Assembly: GCA_037042185.1 (NCBI GenBank) | Contig: JAXQJY010000031.1 | Coordinates: 124,001-188,000, forward strand | From: Sordariomycetes sp. S80-01Y | Taxonomy: Eukaryota > Ascomycota > Sordariomycetes | Reading direction: 5' to 3' | Length of the DNA stretch: 64,000 nt | Part shown: in pieces, positions 1-10,449 of the stretch | Position numbering within the stretch: position 1 is the stretch's first letter | How the letters are laid out: each line of letters begins with the position of its first letter | Made by a program: the position numbers and the translations under genes | Notes under the pieces: generated by a model | Seen by the model: only the letters and a program-made list of their open reading frames with translations | Databases searched by the model: none | Told to the model about the DNA's origin: nothing

Positions 1-968
1 ACGATGGGGACCGTCCCCGCGCCGGTAGCCGAGGCGCCGCCAGATGTCGAACCGCCAGGGTAGTACTGCTTGTTGTAATGGTTGGTCGGGGTTCCTTGGA
101 GGGGCTGCGGAGGTAAGCACAGGAAGTTCACGATAGCTAGGAATCACTCACGTTCAGGCCATTCGTGTCCGAGCCAAGCTCGTGCATGCGGTTCTTTCCG
201 ACGACGATGGCACCGGCACCCTGGAGCATCTGGACGCACCAGGCGGTCTCCTCGGCCGGTTTGAAGCTCGGGATGCCCTCCTTGTACTTCATGCCCGTGT
301 GGGAGACGTAGCCCTTGACATCCGTGTCGTCCTTGACGCCGACGGGCACGCCGTCCAGCACGCTCAGGGGATTGCCCTCGGCGTAGCGCTTGGTGGAAGC
401 CCTGGCTGCCTCGAGAACCAGGTGGTCCTTGTCGTAGGTGTCGGCCCACGCGTCGGCGTAGGGGCCCTTCTTTGAGAGCTGCAGAAGAGTCTCGGCCACC
501 TGGAGCGGAGTGATCTTCTTGGACCTGTACATGTCGTGGTAGTCCGCGGCGCTGTAGTAGCGACTCGCGTCGAGACCCTTTGACGTGAGCAGCTCCGGCT
601 CCAGGTCGAGCATCTTCTGGTCACCGACCGGCGTCACGGCGGGCTGACGAGTTAGTTAAGGTCAGGTTAGGCGCGGGAAGTCTCACGTGGAAGCGGAAGT
701 CCATCTCGTCGAGGTCTGGGAGCTCCTTGACCGCCCCAAACCCGGTGTTGGCCCAGAAGAAGCGCTGCAGGAAGGGGATGCGCGCGATGCTTGCACACAA
801 TTCAGCCCTGCCCAATTGATGCTGCCCCAGCAAGATGAGAACTCACGCATTGGCCGCGATGGTCAGCGGCAGGCCCCGTACCACCGGGTTGTGCAACGGC
901 GGGCTCTCGTACTTGGCCGCCGGGCCCTCGACGGGCACGGGGTAGTCAATGAAATCAGAGGGCGCCAT
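1..968 (-). CDS. Amidase signature family hydrolase, N-terminal part (partial)
   Basis: This gene encodes an amidase-signature (AS) enzyme, a family that hydrolyses carboxamides with a Ser-cisSer-Lys triad. I read four exons: 968-847, 789-687, 643-152 and 104-1. All three introns (57, 43 and 47 bp) have GT-AG ends, and the spliced frame stays open for 273 codons until the window edge. The first ATG, at 968, opens MAPSDFIDYP. The triad lysine lies in GVPVGVKDD and the glycine/serine-rich signature is in PGGSTSGGAS, just before the edge. The nucleophile and the C-terminal half lie outside the window. It shares its strand with the hydrolase and monooxygenase that follow. There is no signal peptide, so it is probably cytosolic. 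The substrate cannot be predicted; fungal GatA-like and fatty-acid-amide-hydrolase-like amidases are both possible. Confidence 0.9.
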
Positions 969-1204
969 TGCGACGGAGGAGAAGGCGATGAGGGAGGGAG
1001 AATGTCAGACGAGCAATTGAGGTGAGATTGCAGCTTCTGGAGCGGCGCTTCAAGTGAGGCACAGCTCTAAGCTCAGCTACGGGAAGTGTACGACGAGCCT
1101 CGGTTGGATGTTGCGGTGCTTTGGTGCATGTGGAGGAGGGGCATCCGGAGAGGTGGGGCCGGATGAGCCGGGAGCCTTCCGGTGCTTCCACCGTAGAACC
1201 CCGA

Positions 1205-2248
1205 TTACTGCAGGAATGCGGCCATCTTATCCAGCACGAGCTCGTTCTTCTCGAGGTGCACGCCGTGGTTGGCGTCCTTGACCACGAACAGCTCAGCATC
1301 GGGCACTTTGTCTGCGATGAGCTCCGAATATTCTGTGATGTCAGCTTCACCAACGGCACCGCAGTCAGGTGGCCCACGCACCCAAGGGACATATCCAGTC
1401 CTTGTCGCCGACCACGACGAGAGTCGGCGCAGAGATAAGGTGCAGCCGGTCGCGGTAGTCAAAGTACTTCTCGTCCTGCGAATAGAGGTCGTCTTCTGCG
1501 GTCAGCCCGCGCCGCCAGGTTGCAGCAGCCACTTACTGTGCGCCTCGGCGTTGTAGTAGTTCCCCAGGACACTTTTCAAGGCGGCGTTGGCGTCAAAGGT
1601 CTCGCTATACAGCGGCGACATTGCCAGATGCACCAGCCGGAACTCCATGTCGCTCTCGAAGGCGCCGAAGACTTTGTCCCGAAGCATCTCGCGGCTGAAG
1701 CTGGGCACGAGATGGAGCCGCTTCTCCAAGGTAGCCATGGCGCCCTCCTCCTCTGAAGACGGTCAGGCTCTCCAGCATAACAAGCCAGGGCTGCGGCCAC
1801 TTACGATGGTAGCTCGCCGCCGTCCCGCGCAAGACCAACTTCTTCACCCACTGTCCGTATGTGATGGCATAGTGCAGCGCCAAGAACCCGCCGAAGCTGC
1901 CACCGCAGATGACGACTTGCGATTGAGGGCCGGCAAAGCGCTTCCTCACACCCTCGATGTCGTCGACGATCTGCTCGAATGTGTAGGGTTTGGTGTGGCT
2001 GCTGCGCCCATGGCCGCGATAATCAAAAGACAGCACACGATAGCCCTTCTCTGACAGCGGCGAGTAAGCTCGGAAATCTGACCGGTGATCGCCTGCAATA
2101 CCATCAGTTTCGGGCAACGATGAGGCTACGGATGAATCTCCCTACCCATTCCGCGGCCTCCGTGGAGTGTGATGATCAGGGGTCCATCCTGAGGCCCTGC
2201 CAGGGCGTACGCCAGCTCTGCGCCGTTGATGCTAGCAAACTCTACCAT
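1205..2248 (-). CDS. Alpha/beta hydrolase, proline iminopeptidase-like
   Basis: This is a five-exon gene: 2248-2146, 2092-1805, 1752-1537, 1495-1382 and 1332-1205. Introns are 41-53 bp, and the spliced length is exactly 283 codons (282 aa). The product is a soluble alpha/beta-hydrolase-fold protein. An oxyanion-hole HGG lies near residue 32. The nucleophile elbow is in CGGSFGGF, the acid is probably the Asp in GDKDW, and the catalytic His is in DANHGVH near the C-terminus. The DYRGHGRS stretch is typical of the S33/proline-iminopeptidase-like and epoxide-hydrolase-like branch. The substrate is not predictable. It sits between an amidase and an FMO on the same strand, which suggests a shared hydrolytic/oxidative catabolic role (inference). 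Confidence 0.88.
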
Positions 2249-2627
2249 GCTGAGGTCGACTCTGCTTTCTCAATACAATAGCAATCGTGGTCAGCCCTTC
2301 GATAAGTACGACATCCTGAGCTGCGCTTCCGACCAGACCTGTGAGACGGACAGACGTCAGCGCCTGAGCCGGACGAGGAGTCGTCGGTCGCCCTCCGATC
2401 TGCATTGCCCTTTGCGGTAGAAACTAACACGACTCGTACAGCACGAGCAATCACGCAAGGGGGAGGCTTATCGACGCCATCTTATCAGTTATCGATGTTT
2501 AATCGACTGCAATACACATGAGAGACTTGGTATTCACAGGCTTCGTAGAAGAGAGACATGGTGAAAAGATATGAGCTTCAAAGTGCCGGCAGGCTAAAGC
2601 TGCTCTGGGAGTTGAGCTGCCCGTACG
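2249..2627. other. Intergenic region between hydrolase and monooxygenase genes
   Basis: This 379-bp stretch is the 3' flank of the FMO gene and the promoter of the hydrolase, both on the minus strand. I see no additional gene or repeat in it. Confidence 0.6.
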
Positions 2628-4153
2628 TCACAGCAGCTTCTCAGCCACCTCCTTCTCTTTCCTCCACTCCTCGTAGTCAAAGCCCAGCTCCTTGAGACTC
2701 CTGACCTTGTGCCTCTCCTCGCCCAGCGCGCGGCTGGCCAGCTTGATCATCGGGAACCTCTCCCGCGTCCACTCCTTCTCCTTGCCCCAGTAGACGGGCG
2801 TCTTGCCCCTCCCCCCGTTCTCCAGCCCGGGCACGTCCTTGGCCGTGACGCTCAGGTCGTGCAGACGGTTGATGTAGTGCACGTCCTTGGGAAAGGCGAG
2901 GTTGTGCAGCGTCTTGTTTTCGCCCTTCTCCTTCCGCAGCGCGTCCACCCACGCCGTCATTTCGGCTGGAGAGGGAGCCGGGATGCGATCGGCCCATATG
3001 CGGGCGATGAGGGCGCTCTGCGCCTCCGACACGGGGAAGGGGACGATGCGCTGCGGTATGCTGAGGAAGGCCAGCGTAGGGTCGGCCGTGTACAGGATGT
3101 GCTCCCACAGATGCGCGGCGTGGCTCCCGTCCGACGCTACCACGGGCGGCTCCAACCCCTTCAGAAACGAAAAGGAGTAGTGGTAGCCCGTGCAGAAGAC
3201 GACCGAGTCGATGTTTGACTGGACCTCCCCGTTGGCGAAACGCACCGAGCGCTCGGCTGGCAGGAATTCCGCAATCTCCGGCACGTTCTTGGCCCACGGC
3301 TTGTCCTCCTGGACGACCGGACCGGGCGCGGCCTTCTCCTTCTCGGATATCAGCACGGGCTGCGCCGCGACTGTTGATATTTGGGAGCTCAGGTCGATCC
3401 CTGACGCCGAGTTGCCCACGACTATCACCTTCTTACCGGCGTACTGATCCGGACGGCGGTAGAACTTGGAGTGGGAGATGGCGCCCGGGTACCTCTCGTC
3501 GAACTTCTTCAAGCCGGGGATGTCGGGGACGAAGGGGTCGTTGTAGTGCCCGCTCGCCACCGCAACCGCATCGAACTCCTGCTTCTGGACCGCGTGGGTT
3601 TTGAGATCCTTCGTTTCCACCTCCCAGCACCTCTGACCTCCCGAATTGACCTTCCTGACGCCCAGGACCTGTGTTGAGAAGGAAGTGCACGGCTTGAGCT
3701 CCTCGGCGTACCGCTGCAGGTACTGCAGCACCGCCCGATGGGGAGGGAACAGCGACGAGCCGCTGGGGAAGGCCTGGTCGCTGTAGTTCATGAGAACATG
3801 GGGGATGTTGGTCTCCAGGAAGTCGTAGACTGGCGAGACGAACTGGGCGACATCCGAGCCATCGGTGTAGACAGCCCGGTCCGGCTGCTGCGTCGGCGTC
3901 GTCCTGGGCACGGCAAAGTCGTCGTCCTCCTGGGTGATGGACGTGTGGTTCCACACACCACCGGGCATCGCCCTCTGCTCGAAGATGCGAACCTGGGTGA
4001 ATTTTTTCTCCGCCAGCAAGTATCTACACGCGTCAGCCATAGCCTCTCATCCCGGGGCATGTCTTACTTGGCCGCGGCGAGGCCGCAGGGCCCCGCGCCG
4101 ATGACGGCCACGCGGTTGATGTTGAGCTTCTCCTCCAGCGAGATGGGCGACAT
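2628..4153 (-). CDS. Flavin-containing monooxygenase (FMO-like)
   Basis: The gene has two exons, 4153-4068 and 4023-2628, with a 44-bp intron, giving 493 aa. The start was chosen at MSPISLEEK because the first exon supplies the FAD-binding GAGPCGLAAAK motif, which the long downstream frame alone lacks. A second Rossmann motif, VVGNSASGIDLS, should bind NADPH. Between them lies YPGAISHSKFYR, a close variant of the FMO fingerprint FxGxxxHxxxY/F. The family oxygenates nucleophilic N or S atoms with FAD, NADPH and O2; some relatives act in secondary metabolism. The gene is divergent from a Zn2Cys6 regulator 530 bp away, a common arrangement for a pathway enzyme and its local regulator. The substrate is unknown. 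Confidence 0.92.
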
Positions 4154-4683
4154 GGTGATGATGCTTGTCAACGGCAGCACGACCGTCGCCTTGCCTCTCC
4201 CTCCAGAGATACTTAAAGATCAGCTCACATCGCTCAGACGCCCTCATCTCACGCTCAATTGCGATACCCAGGGACAGGTCGCGAACCACCCGCTTCCCAA
4301 AGCGGCATGTTCGGACTTGTGCCCGACGCTGCAAGTCGGACTGGTCCCGATGTCGTTAGTCCACCTGGGAGTTGGAGAGCCCGAACTCTAACTCGACTCA
4401 GCCCAATCCAACTCCTCGCCCCCCGATACGCGACTCGAGAGGCGCAGACCCTGCATGGACTGCACTGGAGCCCTCATGCGCCGAGCCTTGATATGCCGGA
4501 CGGACCCAGTCAATCTGTCTTGTCTCTGACCTGTGCCGGCTCTCCCATCCAACGATAACTCACTCGCCTCCAGCCATTGGCAGCCCTGCTTGAGAGCCTG
4601 CCATCCCATCGGCCTCGTCCGACGCTGCCTCACCGAGCCCCCTCCGGCCGCTCCTCATAAGCAGCCTGCCCGCAGCCGTCATC
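4154..4683. promoter_or_regulatory. Divergent promoter region, FMO gene and Zn2Cys6 regulator
   Basis: This 530-bp non-coding stretch separates two head-to-head genes. It must hold both promoters, and is a natural place for the regulator's own binding sites. I did not see a clear CGG-spacer-CCG element. Confidence 0.5.
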
Positions 4684-6891
4684 ATGTCCGACATGAAAGC
4701 CTCCTTCAACCGCTTCCGCCTGCGCAGGGCATCGCCGCCGGCCTCAACGCCCGGCGAACCCACCTCTCCGCGTCGGCGCCGCTCCGCCTCACCGAAGGCC
4801 GCGGCACCAGCACCGGCCTCCGGTCGGTCGTCGAGCGGCGGGACCGGACGGCACGCGATCCCGGCTTGTGACCGCTGCCGGTCCTTCAAGAAGAAGTGCA
4901 GCAGGACCTTCCCCGTCTGCACCCTGTGTCAGAACGCGGGCCAGAAATGCAGCTACAGCACGCCCAGCAGCACCGCCGAGGGTCAGGTCCTCCAGCTGGG
5001 GGCCCGGGTGCAGTGGCTGACCAAGTACATCAACGAGAACCTGATGGGCGAGGGCAGTGGCATCGAGAGGGTCGAAACTGGATCGGATCTGCTGTCCCTG
5101 CTCGGGCAGCCCATCACGGGGCCCAGTCCCCAGAGTCTGGGCTATGGGCGGAGAGGAGGGCTTGAGACTCCCGCCGAGGAGATGCGGCCCATGATCGACC
5201 ACCAGGGCAGCATCGACGTCCAGGCTGCTGACAGTGAGACGTCGCCCTTGGATCCTGGAAGTGTCGGCGCCACGGCGAGCCATGCTTCGCATCAGGGCTC
5301 TGACAGGCAGCCTCTTCTGCCCGCGGACGCAGCTGCTCGACGCTTTGTCGATGCCTACTTCCGCAACGTCAACAGGGCCTACCCCTTTGTGAACCAGTCC
5401 AAAGTGCTGGCGGATCTGGACACCCCGGGTGAGTTCGTCAAGCGGCGTCGAGACGCCAGGTCTACGTTGTTGTATCTGGTCATGGCCATCGGATGTACGA
5501 CGCTCGAAAGAGCCGGCCAGATCCCGAGGGACACGGCAAGACGGTTCGACGTGTCCTATTCGGACATCATCCAGGAGTGCCTCTGCCGAGACACCATCGA
5601 GTCCATCCAGATCCTGGTGCTGCTGGCCCTCTACTCGCTCTTCGACCCCATCGGGACCTCGTCCTATTCCATCGTAGGCATCGCTGCTCGTCAGGCCATC
5701 CTCATCGGGCTGTCGAGACGCCCGGTCGACGAGGTGACCCAAGGTCCCGTGGAGGTCGAGCTGCGACACCGCCTGTACTGGAGCATCTTTGTGCTGGATC
5801 GCATGATGGCCGTGTCCCAGGGCCTTCCCGTTGCCCTGACAGACGACAACGCCGACGTGCCTCTGCCCGGTCTCACCATTGAGGAGTTTGCCAGCCCGGA
5901 GCGCGCAACGTATGCGCGGAACCTCCAGACGAGCCGCCATGTCATCCAGCTGCGTCAGCTCGAGGACCGCATCCTCCGCCACGTCCACTTTGGTCGGCGG
6001 GCGAGCGTTGCCGAGCTCGCACCGACCGACAGACGCGCCACGCTGGCGGGAATCCGCGCCGAGGTCGAGGACTGGTATTCCAACGGCTGCTTGATGAGCC
6101 CCATGGAATCCGACAACGTGCCCATCCACAGCAGCGTCACCTGGCTCTCAGCTAGGTACTACCACATGCTCCTCCTCCTCTACTATCCCAACCACTTCAA
6201 CGCATCCGCCGCCGCCATCGGCCGAGGCGAGCTGCTGTCCTTCGCGCGTCGTCAGCTGCAGAGCACATCAGCCCTCTTCCAGCAGCGACAGCTGCCGCTG
6301 AACCGAGTTACGCTGTGCCGGCTGTTCCCCGTCACGCTGGTGCTGATGCACGACTTCTCGGCGAGCTGCATCGAGGCAGCCTCGGCGGACGGCGCCGGCG
6401 GCGAGTACAACACGGCTGCCGCGTCCCCATACCCGGCGCGCGACGAGGTGGCGGTCCTCATCTCGATCCTCGAGGCCTTCCCGGAGGCTTGGCTGCTCGC
6501 CCACCAGGCAGCGCAGCTCGTCCGCCAGTTTGCGGGCGTCATCTCGGGCGGCGTCAGCGGAGCGGCCTACTTCGGCCAGCAGGCGGTGTATCCCCTCTCC
6601 GCGGGCAGCGCCAGCAGCGCGACCGTCAAGGAGAGGGTGCAGGATCTCATGAAGCCCTGCGTCACGGGCATGACGGATTTGATGCAGCAGATGCTGGGCA
6701 AGACGACCTGCTTCCAGTACGTCGAGTATCCCACCGAGGAAAAGGTTGACAAGGGGATCGGGCACGGGGGCGGGACGTTTGGACAGCAGGCGCTGAGCCC
6801 GCTGCGGAGCACGATGAATGTCACGGCGCTGGGCCTGGGAGAGGATGTAACGATGAACTACGGCTGGGGCCTGGATATGGATTTTCTGTAG
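4684..6891 (+). CDS. Zn(II)2Cys6 fungal transcription factor
   Basis: This is a single uninterrupted frame of 735 aa starting at ATG 4684. The zinc-cluster DNA-binding domain has its six cysteines at residues 62, 65, 72, 79, 82 and 89 (C-x2-C-x6-C-x6-C-x2-C-x6-C), with a basic linker (RSFKKK) between the second and third. An Arg/Pro/Ser-rich N-terminal tail precedes it. The middle, from about residue 215, resembles the fungal_trans (MHR) domain: it contains ADAAARRFVDAYFRNVNRAYP and a later HRLYWSIFVLDRMMAVSQG-like segment. It is expected to act in the nucleus. Its divergence from the FMO gene suggests it may regulate the adjacent enzyme genes, but no target is shown by sequence. Confidence 0.95.
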   Translation: MSDMKASFNRFRLRRASPPASTPGEPTSPRRRRSASPKAAAPAPASGRSSSGGTGRHAIPACDRCRSFKKKCSRTFPVCTLCQNAGQKCSYSTPSSTAEGQVLQLGARVQWLTKYINENLMGEGSGIERVETGSDLLSLLGQPITGPSPQSLGYGRRGGLETPAEEMRPMIDHQGSIDVQAADSETSPLDPGSVGATASHASHQGSDRQPLLPADAAARRFVDAYFRNVNRAYPFVNQSKVLADLDTPGEFVKRRRDARSTLLYLVMAIGCTTLERAGQIPRDTARRFDVSYSDIIQECLCRDTIESIQILVLLALYSLFDPIGTSSYSIVGIAARQAILIGLSRRPVDEVTQGPVEVELRHRLYWSIFVLDRMMAVSQGLPVALTDDNADVPLPGLTIEEFASPERATYARNLQTSRHVIQLRQLEDRILRHVHFGRRASVAELAPTDRRATLAGIRAEVEDWYSNGCLMSPMESDNVPIHSSVTWLSARYYHMLLLLYYPNHFNASAAAIGRGELLSFARRQLQSTSALFQQRQLPLNRVTLCRLFPVTLVLMHDFSASCIEAASADGAGGEYNTAAASPYPARDEVAVLISILEAFPEAWLLAHQAAQLVRQFAGVISGGVSGAAYFGQQAVYPLSAGSASSATVKERVQDLMKPCVTGMTDLMQQMLGKTTCFQYVEYPTEEKVDKGIGHGGGTFGQQALSPLRSTMNVTALGLGEDVTMNYGWGLDMDFL

Positions 6892-6903
6892 CAATGCTAA
6901 CGT

Positions 6904-7643
6904 TTACATGAACTTGGAAGCCAAGCCCATGATGCCTCCCTGCTGCTGACCCTGGCTCTTGAGGTACATCTTCATGGCCATCTCTCCGGCCTTTTGGACG
7001 ACGCTCTCCTTGCTGGCGCCGGAAGGTACCTTGCCCTTGGCGGCCTTGTCGTCGAAAAGCTGGGCTCGTCAGCGGAAAGTGATCAAATTGGCGCTCTCTG
7101 CGCACCTTGCTGGCCTCGGACATGGCAAGGCCGAGGAAGGCCCCCTTGCTCTGCTTCTGGCCCGTCTCGCCGCTGTTGAACATCTTGAGGGCCTGGAGCG
7201 CAGCAGCAGTGCCCAAGCTGTCCTCGTCCGCGTCGTCGTCGTCGTCGTACTGCTTCTTGTGCTTCCTCACGGCGTCTGTCGGGTAGATTGTCAGCGGAAG
7301 CAGCCTGGGTGGTGGGGGAGACGTACCCTCCTCGTCGAGGTCCTCCGACTGCAGGGTGCTCTTCTTCTGGCCGATGGCACCGATGATCTGGGAGAACATG
7401 GCGCCGCTGCCGGAGCTGCCAGCGCGCTTGTCGGCCTCGTCTTTGGCGTCGCGGAAGTCATCGTCGTCGTCGCGGTCGAAGAAACCGCCCGAGGATTCTG
7501 CAGCCTCAAGTCAGATCTACGATCGGGGTGGCCGTGGAGGGGCAGATTTATCTAGTCTAGGTGGGATGGCGGGGCAGAATCATACGGTTCTTGTCCTGGC
7601 GATCCTCGAGGAAGTCCTTGCCGGCGTTGATGAGCTTGTCCAT
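6904..7643 (-). CDS. Beta-flanking-protein-like small acidic protein
   Basis: There are four exons, 7643-7586, 7497-7327, 7275-7106 and 7059-6904, with introns of 88, 51 and 46 bp. The spliced product is 184 aa. It starts MDKLINAGKDFLEDRQ and continues with Gly/Asp-rich segments (GGFFDRDDDDDFRD, QYDDDDDADED). It ends in a Gly/Gln-rich tail (GQQQGGIMGLASKFM). I match it from memory to the conserved fungal 'beta-flanking protein' group, whose biochemical role is unknown. There is no signal peptide or transmembrane segment. Its stop codon is only 12 bp from the stop of the convergent Zn2Cys6 gene, so the two transcripts almost certainly overlap at their 3' ends. Confidence 0.8.
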
Positions 7644-8150
7644 GATGCTCGCTGGGCTGTAGCGTTGATGAGGTGTTGAGGGGGCTTCTTGGAGGTGGTT
7701 TGGTAGGTTGTTAGTTGGCGGGGAGAGTAGCTGTTACTAACAAGTAGTCTAGGAGTCAGGACCCTCGGGCTGCTGCGCTCAGGCACAAACAAATCAGAGC
7801 CAAGATCCGATGACGCAGGCCGCGCAATGATTTGCGGGGCTTCAGCTACGAAGCATCTGAACCTGAAGCAACAGCTGTGGCACCACGAGGTCGCTACGAC
7901 AAATCACAACTCGGGGCCGTGAAGCCGCATCAGACCAATAACAGATGGCATTGCTACCAATACGGCATTGCGTCTCCTAAAATAAGCCAACCTGCGCCGT
8001 CCCATCCAGCCCTATTATGCGTATATCCATAGGGTATCGTGTAAATCATCGTCCTCGTCCTGGACCGCATCGTGTATAAATCCCGGCAACCCAAAACGCC
8101 ACATCCCACTCCGCACGCTCTCCGCCTATTTCCTACACCAGATATGCCGG
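7644..8150. other. Intergenic region between beta-flanking-like gene and wc-2
   Basis: This 507-bp region lies between the start of the beta-flanking-like gene and the stop of wc-2, both on the minus strand. It holds the former's promoter and the wc-2 3' UTR. I see no further gene in it. Confidence 0.6.
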
Positions 8151-9642
8151 CTACGACGGGGGGTCGGTAGCGCTCGACTGCATCGAAGGGTTCCCGGGCG
8201 TGTTCTTCTTCTTCTCCTTCTTGGCCCAGCGCAGACCGCAGGCGTTGCACAGCGTCTTTGGCCCGTTGGGGCCCTTGCGCCATTCGGGGGAGTCCAGCGT
8301 TCCTGAAAGTCGTCAGCCTGCGTCTGCCGCGGCGGGCCCGAGGGCGCAACTTACCGCAGTCCGTGCATACGTACTCCTCCGACGTCTTGAGCTTCTTCTT
8401 CTTCTCGCCGGTGCGTGGGTCCCGATCGACCGGGATCGCTATGCCCGCGTCGCCCTTGATCAGCGTCGGGCTGGCGTTGCCCGTCGTGATGCCCTTGCTG
8501 CGCTCTCCCTCGACGTACCGCAGGCCCGTCAGCATCTCGATTGTGTCCGTGTAGGCGCCCTCGTAGCGGGCCATCTTGTCCTTGAGCGAGTCCGGCCGCG
8601 CGCCGACCGAGGCGCCTTCCAGGTTCTCCCGCGTCAGGGCGGCGTTCAGGGCGCTCCTCTCCGATCTCGAGCCGTCTATGCCGCTGCGGAACGGCGTGTT
8701 GGATGCGCCGGTGCCTTCGGTGCCGGTTATGTCCGACTGCGACCCCTGGCTCTGCAACCAGTTCTTCTGTGCTTCGTCGTTGTCGGCCTCCTCTTCCCTC
8801 CGCAGCTCAGCTATTCTCCGCTTTAAGCGCTCGTTCTCGATCTTGTGCTCGAGGAAGGAGTCCAGCAGCCCGGCATTCTTCGTAGGGTACGGCCGCGACA
8901 TCATAAAGACGGCCTGGCAGAAGGGCGACTGGTTGTTGGGATTGGGCGCGAACTTGGCAGCCGCAATGTGCGCGTGGCCGATCGTCTCGAATATTGTGTA
9001 GGTGCCGTCCTTCTTCTTGATGCGGTAAAACATGCGCAGCGGGTTTCCCGATGCAATCGACTCGTTCAGCTCGGCGACAAACACCCCTTGGTCGTCCGGG
9101 TGGATTATGTCCTTCAAAAAGACATCCTGCATCTCATCCGTCGTGTATCCGGTGCACGCCAGGACGCTCTGCGAGACGTACTTGATGCGCCCGTTGGAGT
9201 CGAGAATCTTGAGAAGGTCCTTCAGCTCCTCGACGACCTTGGCCGGCCAATTCCGCCGCTTCGTGAACTCGGTCAAGGTGCTGCTGGCGCTGGCCTGGCC
9301 GCCCTGCCCGACCTGTCCGAACTGCCCCAGGGGCATCGGCCCGGCGCCGGGTATGTTATCCCCCACGGTATTGAAGGAGTTCTCGCTCTGCCGCACGGCG
9401 TTCTCGGTCGCGGTCGGGGTGTTGCCCCCGCTAAACTGCAGCATGGAGTCGTCGGTCGAGTCGAGGGTCATGGGCATGGAGCCGAACTGGTCGAGCATGG
9501 CCGAGTCGAACATCATGTCGTTGCCAAAGACGGCATCGTTGCGCTGGTCAGTCGTCATGCCCGACATGTCCGTGATGGCGCCAAAGTTGAGGTCGCCATA
9601 GCCGTAGTTGTGGTTGTTGCCCTGCGGCGGTCCGTGGGCCAT
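8151..9642 (-). CDS. wc-2: White collar-2 type PAS/GATA blue-light and clock regulator
   Basis: There are two exons, 9642-8355 and 8302-8151, with a 52-bp intron; the product is 479 aa. The start is ATG 9642 ([10 protein letters not shown]); the frame continues upstream only through a TTG codon. A Gln/Gly/Met-rich N-terminus leads into one PAS domain (about residues 131-250). A charged coiled-coil-like stretch follows, then a GATA-type zinc finger with cysteines at about 426, 429, 448 and 451 (C-x2-C-x18-C-x2-C). The intron splits that finger. One PAS plus one GATA finger and no LOV domain is the WC-2 layout. In Neurospora, WC-2 pairs with WC-1 to form the white collar complex, which drives blue-light responses and frq transcription in the nucleus. 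It is divergent from RAD50. Confidence 0.96.
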
Positions 9643-10323
9643 GGTCGTCAACGTCCGAGTCAATGAGGCTGCAATCTAGTAATTGCATTGCTCGGCGCGG
9701 GGGGCACGACAGCGGGGGTCCTCGCTGCAGGCCAGCAGTCCTTTGCAGAGACGGCGCCGTGGCTGGTGGCTGGTGGTTGTGACGGTCGGGGTGGTATCGT
9801 CAGCTGCGGCGATGGTGTTAGGTTGTCGGCTCCGTGATTTGCGAGGGGCAGATGCAAAACGGGGCAGCAGATGCGGTTTTTGACAGAATCGCATCTCCTC
9901 ACCTAATCGTGATTGTCACGGCTCCTCAGTGCTCAATTCGGCCGGGATCAGCGGGGCGGCGCCACTGCCCACTAAGCCGTCAGGGAGCCAGGCAAGCCCA
10001 GAGCTCTGTCGCCGCCCGGACCAGATTCTCCGTCGCCAGCGGGAATCTTGGCGCCCATCGCCCGTCGCCCATCCCTCCGAGGCAGTTTGGCTGTCCAGCG
10101 AAATTCCTCGTTTGGAGGCAGAGGGGTCCAGACTGCCTGCATAGTCGCTGACACGCATCTTAGTAGGGGCTTCCCGCTCCTTCATTGCTTTTTCCTTGGC
10201 TGGGAATCAATAGTCTGCGCGTAATGACTTGAAACGCTAAGTCTGCGCCTTGGCGTTGGGGTATCATATCCTCAGGCCGCCCACCCTGTCTGCCGCCACG
10301 GGTCACGAGGCCGGTGGAGTCGT

Positions 10324-10329
10324 CACGTG
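10324..10329. promoter_or_regulatory. CACGTG E-box (bHLH/Cbf1-type site)
   Basis: The palindrome CACGTG occurs within GTCACGTGAAG, 121 bp upstream of the RAD50 start. The same 11-mer appears at about 29948 upstream of GWT1. Binding by a bHLH protein is inferred from the motif only. Confidence 0.4.
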
Positions 10330-10367
10330 AAGACGCATCAACCCGCGTCACGTCCCTTGAGGTCTCT

Positions 10368-10373
10368 ACGCGT
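10368..10373. promoter_or_regulatory. ACGCGT (MCB-like) box upstream of rad50
   Basis: ACGCGT lies 77 bp before the RAD50 ATG. In yeasts this is the MluI cell-cycle box bound by MBF (Mbp1/Swi6), which drives G1/S expression of replication and repair genes. Its position before a DNA-repair gene makes function plausible, but one copy can occur by chance. Confidence 0.45.
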
Positions 10374-10420
10374 TGGACGATCTGAGTCCGAGACTGTGCG
10401 AGCTTCCGTCGAGCCCTCGG

Positions 10421-10438
10421 ATGGACCTTCAGCCCTGA
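10421..10438 (+). other. Five-codon upstream ORF in the rad50 leader
   Basis: An ATG at 10421 opens a frame of five sense codons (MDLQP) that stops at 10436-10438, 11 nt before the RAD50 ATG. It would act as a uORF only if the transcript begins upstream of it, which sequence alone does not show. Confidence 0.4.
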
Positions 10439-10449
10439 CGCCAGCCGCA

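Larger units (their letters stand above)
9643..10449. promoter_or_regulatory. Divergent promoter region of wc-2 and rad50
   Basis: This 807-bp non-coding stretch lies between two head-to-head start codons and must hold both promoters. The rad50-proximal third contains a CACGTG box (10324-10329), an ACGCGT box (10368-10373) and a very short upstream ORF (10421-10438), listed separately. Confidence 0.75.

Noticed and set aside
4789-6129. 446-codon minus-strand frame opposite the Zn2Cys6 gene
   Set aside because: It lies antisense to a confident gene, with no domain signals of its own.
9643-9663. Upstream extension of the wc-2 frame
   Set aside because: It depends on a TTG start; the ATG at 9642 gives a sound start.
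10327-10449. Upstream extension of the RAD50 frame
   Set aside because: It begins at a GTG, and the conserved family start MSKIDKLS matches the ATG at 10450.
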